Shown one piece after another: positions 61,365 through 64,000 of a DNA stretch of 64,000 nt. The notes beneath the pieces are model-generated. The model had not been told where the DNA came from. It worked only from the letters and a program-made list of their open reading frames with translations, and ran no database searches. How positions within the stretch are numbered: position 1 is the stretch's first letter; every line of letters begins with the position of its first letter. Source of the stretch: Actinophytocola sp044466355 (lineage in GTDB: Bacteria > Actinomycetota > Actinomycetes > Mycobacteriales > Pseudonocardiaceae); contig NZ_JBITMQ010000004.1 in the NCBI RefSeq assembly GCF_044466355.1, forward strand, positions 439,900 to 503,899, read 5' to 3'. The translations under genes and the position numbers were made by a program.

Positions 61365-62615
61365 GTGAACGTATTCGAGACCGTCGAATCCGAGGTGCGC
61401 AGCTACTGCCGCGGCTGGCCGGTCGTGTTCGATCGGGCCACCGGATCGTGGCTGCACGACGAGGACGGCAACGCATACCTGGACTTCTTCGCCGGCGCGG
61501 GGGCGCTGAACTACGGGCACAACAACCCGGTGCTCAAGAAGGCCGTCATCGACTACCTCCAGCGCGACGGCGTCGTGCACGCGCTGGACATGCAGACCGT
61601 CGCCAAGCGCGAGTTCCTCGAGACCTTCACCGACGTGGTGATGAAGCCGAGGAACCTCGACTACAAGATCATGTTCCCCGGCCCCGCCGGTGCGAACGCC
61701 GTCGAGGCCGCGCTCAAGCTGGCCCGCAAGGTCACCGGCCGTGAGTCGATCATCAACTTCACCAACGCCTTCCACGGCATGACGCTCGGTGCCCTCTCGG
61801 TCACCGGCAACTCGATGAAACGCGGCGGGGCCGGCATCCCGCTGGTCCACGCCACGCCGATGCCGTACGACAACTACCTCGACGGTCAGGTCGAGGACTT
61901 CCTCTGGTTCGAGCGGCTGCTCGACGACCCCGGCTCGGGCCTCAACGAGCCCGCCGCCGTGATCGTCGAGACCGTGCAGGGCGAGGGCGGCATCAACGCG
62001 GCCCGCGACGAGTGGCTGCGTGGCCTCGCTGACCTGTGCAAACGCCACGACATGCTGCTGATCGTCGATGACGTGCAGATGGGCTGCGGCCGCACCGGCC
62101 CGTTCTTCAGCTTCGAGTCCGCGGGCATCGTCCCGGACATCGTGTGCCTGTCGAAGTCGATCGGCGCGTTCGGGCTGCCGCTCGCCATGACGTTGCTCAA
62201 GCCGGAGCTGGACGTGTGGGAGCCGGGCGAGCACAACGGCACGTTCCGCGGCATCAGCCCCGCGTTCGTCGCCGCCAGCGAGGCGATCCGCACGTACTGG
62301 GCCGACGACAAGCTGGAGAAGAGCACGCTCGCGAAGGGCGAGCAGATCGGCCGCGTCATGACCGAGCTGGCCGAGCAGCACCCCGGCACGCCGATGCACG
62401 CCAAGGGCCGCGGCCTGGCACGCGGGCTCGCGTTCGAGTCCGGCGACGTCGCGGGCAAGGTCTGCCGTGCCGCGTTCGAGCGCGGTCTGCTGATGGAGAC
62501 CTCCGGCCCCGACGGCGAGGTCGCGAAGGCCATGCCGCCGCTCACGATCACCGACGACGAGTTGGCCAAGGGACTGGACCTGCTGTCCGACGCGGTCCAC
62601 GCGGTGTGCGAATAG
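61365..62615 (+). CDS. ectB: Diaminobutyrate-2-oxoglutarate transaminase
   Basis: Makes L-2,4-diaminobutyrate from aspartate semialdehyde using glutamate. 416-residue class III aminotransferase: FPGPAGANAVEAALKLAR, IVDDVQMGCGRTG and the PLP lysine in CLSKSIGAFGLPLAM. The GTG at 61365 has AGGAG upstream. It lies between ectA and ectC with short gaps, all on the plus strand. Confidence 0.96.
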   Translation: MNVFETVESEVRSYCRGWPVVFDRATGSWLHDEDGNAYLDFFAGAGALNYGHNNPVLKKAVIDYLQRDGVVHALDMQTVAKREFLETFTDVVMKPRNLDYKIMFPGPAGANAVEAALKLARKVTGRESIINFTNAFHGMTLGALSVTGNSMKRGGAGIPLVHATPMPYDNYLDGQVEDFLWFERLLDDPGSGLNEPAAVIVETVQGEGGINAARDEWLRGLADLCKRHDMLLIVDDVQMGCGRTGPFFSFESAGIVPDIVCLSKSIGAFGLPLAMTLLKPELDVWEPGEHNGTFRGISPAFVAASEAIRTYWADDKLEKSTLAKGEQIGRVMTELAEQHPGTPMHAKGRGLARGLAFESGDVAGKVCRAAFERGLLMETSGPDGEVAKAMPPLTITDDELAKGLDLLSDAVHAVCE

Positions 62616-62631
62616 GGGAGGCACGAATCAC

Positions 62632-63030
62632 ATGATCGTCAGGAACGTCGGGGACCTGGACGACACCGACCGGGACATCAAGACACCGAACTGGAGAAGC
62701 AAACGGATCGTGCTCGCCAAGGAGGGCGTCGGTTTCTCGGTGCACGAGACCACGCTGTACGCGGGCACGGTCAACGACTTCTGGTACGCCAACCACATCG
62801 AGGCGGTGTTCGTCGTCGAGGGCGAGGGCGAACTGCTGGACAAGGGCAGCGGTGAGATCCACCAGCTGCGGCCCGGCAGCCTCTACCTGCTGAACGACCA
62901 CGACCACCACCAGCTGCGCCCCAGGACCGACATGCGCACCGTCTGCGTGTTCAACCCGCCGGTGACCGGGCGCGAGGTGCACGACGAGAACGGTGTCTAC
63001 CCACTGATCGTGGAGGAGAAGAGCGCATGA
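62632..63030 (+). CDS. ectC: Ectoine synthase
   Basis: Cyclises N-gamma-acetyl-diaminobutyrate to ectoine. 132-residue cupin. Conserved features include GFSVHETTLYAG, WYANHIEAVFVVEGEGEL with the iron-binding Glu, GSLYLLNDHDHHQLRP with the catalytic Tyr and His, and the closing VFNPPVTGREVHDENGVYP. All catalytic positions I can place appear intact, so ectoine itself should be made. The stop overlaps the ectD start (ATGA). Confidence 0.95.
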   Translation: MIVRNVGDLDDTDRDIKTPNWRSKRIVLAKEGVGFSVHETTLYAGTVNDFWYANHIEAVFVVEGEGELLDKGSGEIHQLRPGSLYLLNDHDHHQLRPRTDMRTVCVFNPPVTGREVHDENGVYPLIVEEKSA

Positions 63031-63887
63031 CGCTCACCGCCACCGCGGTCGTCGACCGGTATCCCACGAGGATCGACGGCGACCCGGGACTGATCGACCG
63101 CACAGACCCCAGCGTCTGGGACTTCACCGGCGCGGGCCCGATAGACCGCGCCACCGTGGCCGCCCACCACGCCAAGGGCTTCTCGGTCCACCACGACCTG
63201 TTCAGCCAGGCCGAGGTGGCCGCCTACCGCGACGAGCTGGACCGGCTCGCGACGGACACCGCGCTCGCCGCGGCGGACCGCACGGAACACACCGACGACG
63301 GCGACGTCAGCGTGATCTACGAGGTGCACGCGGTCAGCGAGCTGGTCGCCGAGCTGGTCGTGGACCCGAGGGTGCTCGACCGGGCCCGGCAGATCCTCGG
63401 CTCCGACGTCTACATCCACCAGTCGCGCGTCGAGTACCTGCCCGCGTTCCGCGGCAAGGGCGCGTACTGGCACTCGCCCTTCGAGACGTGGCACGCCGAG
63501 GACGGCATGCCGTGTCCGCGTGCGGTGGACGTGGCGATCCCGCTGTCCGGGCAGCAGGAGCTGACCGGCGAGCTGATGGCGATGCCGGGCAGCCACCGCA
63601 CGTTCGTCCCCACCGCGGCCGGGTCGGACGGCGTGCCGGGCAAGGAGCACCTGGAGTCGCTCGGCACCGCCTACGGCATCGAACGGTTCACCGACGCGGA
63701 GGGCTCGGTGCTGGTGTTCGACGCGAACCTCATGCAGGGGTCCGCCGACAACATCACCCCGTTCCCGCAGACCAACATCCACGTCGTGTTCTCCTCCGTG
63801 GAGAACCGGTTGTGCCCGCCGTTCGCGGGTGGGGAGCCACGCCCGTCGTTCATCGCCAACCGTGACGTGACGCCCCTGCACCGTTAG
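63027..63887 (+). CDS. ectD: EctD-like protein lacking the iron and 2-oxoglutarate ligands
   Basis: 286 residues; clearly an ectoine hydroxylase homologue by HQSRVEYLPAFRGKGAYWH, FETWHAEDGMP and the C-terminal FSSVENRL. However, the family iron motif HSDFETWH is HSPFETWH (His149 kept, Asp changed to Pro151), the distal iron His in CMHGSG is Gln237 (LMQGSA) and the 2-oxoglutarate Arg in RSN is Gln248 (QTN). The spacing Gln237-Gln248 equals that of His248-Arg259 in characterised EctD. Substrate-side residues remain. Hydroxylation by the standard mechanism is unlikely; a binding, chaperone or new catalytic role is possible. Confidence 0.9.
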   Translation: MTLTATAVVDRYPTRIDGDPGLIDRTDPSVWDFTGAGPIDRATVAAHHAKGFSVHHDLFSQAEVAAYRDELDRLATDTALAAADRTEHTDDGDVSVIYEVHAVSELVAELVVDPRVLDRARQILGSDVYIHQSRVEYLPAFRGKGAYWHSPFETWHAEDGMPCPRAVDVAIPLSGQQELTGELMAMPGSHRTFVPTAAGSDGVPGKEHLESLGTAYGIERFTDAEGSVLVFDANLMQGSADNITPFPQTNIHVVFSSVENRLCPPFAGGEPRPSFIANRDVTPLHR

Positions 63888-63902
63888 CCTTCGACACCAC
63901 TA

Positions 63903-64000
63903 GGGCCTGTATCGAAGTGGGTTAGAGCCATTCGTTGATCGTGGCGATGTGGACGGTGGCTTCGTAGCGGACGGCGAGTTTGTCGAACCGGGTGGCGACG
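63903..64000 (-). mobile_element. IS5-type insertion sequence, 3' end
   Basis: The element's end begins GGGCCTGTATCGAAGTGGG, resembling IS5-family terminal repeats, 15 bp after the ectD stop. The rest lies beyond the window, so length and target duplication are unknown. Confidence 0.65.
63922..64000 (-). CDS. IS5 family transposase, C-terminal fragment
   Basis: The minus strand encodes the last 25 residues, VATRFDKLAVRYEATVHIAT plus INEWL, then a TAA at 63924-63922. This is the usual C-terminus of DDE transposases of the IS5/IS1182-like group in actinobacteria (TRYDKLAVRYEATV). The gene continues past the window edge. Confidence 0.8.
   Translation of the reverse strand, partial: VATRFDKLAVRYEATVHIATINEWL

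Overview
The window is high-GC actinobacterial chromosome. Gene content (Lsr2, CarD, ClpC, pafBC-type promoter, ectoine and trehalose pathways) and gene order both point to the Pseudonocardiales, probably a Lentzea/Saccharothrix-like genus; the genus is inference. Much of 0-20 kb and 31-38 kb is the housekeeping block also found around M. tuberculosis Rv3579c-Rv3603c, although the rlmB-to-radA part is inverted relative to mutY-can and disA is absent from its usual place beside radA.

Layout. 0-3.4 kb: pantothenate/CoA operon (DUF2520 oxidoreductase, panC, panD, coaX, GNAT). 3.7-5.7 kb: lysS and lsr2. 5.7-9 kb: an MFS exporter with its divergent ArsR-like regulator, and an FhuF-like iron reductase under an IdeR/DmdR1 iron box. 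9.3-11.8 kb: clpC. 12.4-18 kb: small membrane, secreted and hydrolytic proteins (EEP nuclease-like, M1 peptidase, alpha/beta hydrolase, Tat-exported amidase). 18-20.5 kb: mutY, can, Rv3587c-like membrane protein. 20.5-24.4 kb: LacI regulator and a Zur-box-controlled zinc ABC importer. 24.5-31 kb: accessory DNA (DUF445, HxlR plus a frameshifted NmrA-like gene, DHFR-like protein, a VapC toxin with an unknown 303-residue partner, an orphan MBOAT). 31-38 kb: rlmB, cysS, ispF, ispD, carD, lpqE-like lipoprotein, radA. 37.8-45.7 kb: ECF sigma/CU044_5270 pair, trehalose genes (an OtsB-GH15 fusion and OtsA), OsmC, ThrE-type exporter, tRNA-Thr. 46-57.9 kb: accessory enzymes and regulators, including a second ECF sigma/YCII pair, a P450, a C-terminally truncated FAAL-like protein and an SSI protease inhibitor. 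58-60.7 kb: a DevS-like kinase and DevR-like regulator, arranged convergently. 60.8-63.9 kb: the ectABC operon ending in an EctD homologue that has lost its catalytic iron ligands, followed by the end of an IS5-type element at the window edge.

The most unusual structure is a family of about 170-bp intergenic repeats (four complete copies, one half copy, one degenerate copy). Each complete copy has two inverted arms of about 42 bp. Most arms contain an outward-facing sequence of the RecA-NDp/PafBC promoter type (TGTCGGTGNC-N6-TANNNT), and the centre carries DnaA-box 9-mers (TTGTCCACA). The same promoter motif drives radA in this window, so it is probably functional here. The second main observation is the ectD gene with HxD...H changed to HxP...Q and the 2-oxoglutarate Arg changed to Gln.

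Coordinates of starts were chosen from ribosome binding sites, 4-bp overlaps, family lengths and, for several genes, a TANNNT -10 element 6-9 nt upstream that suggests leaderless mRNA. No homology search was possible; family names rest on recognised motifs.
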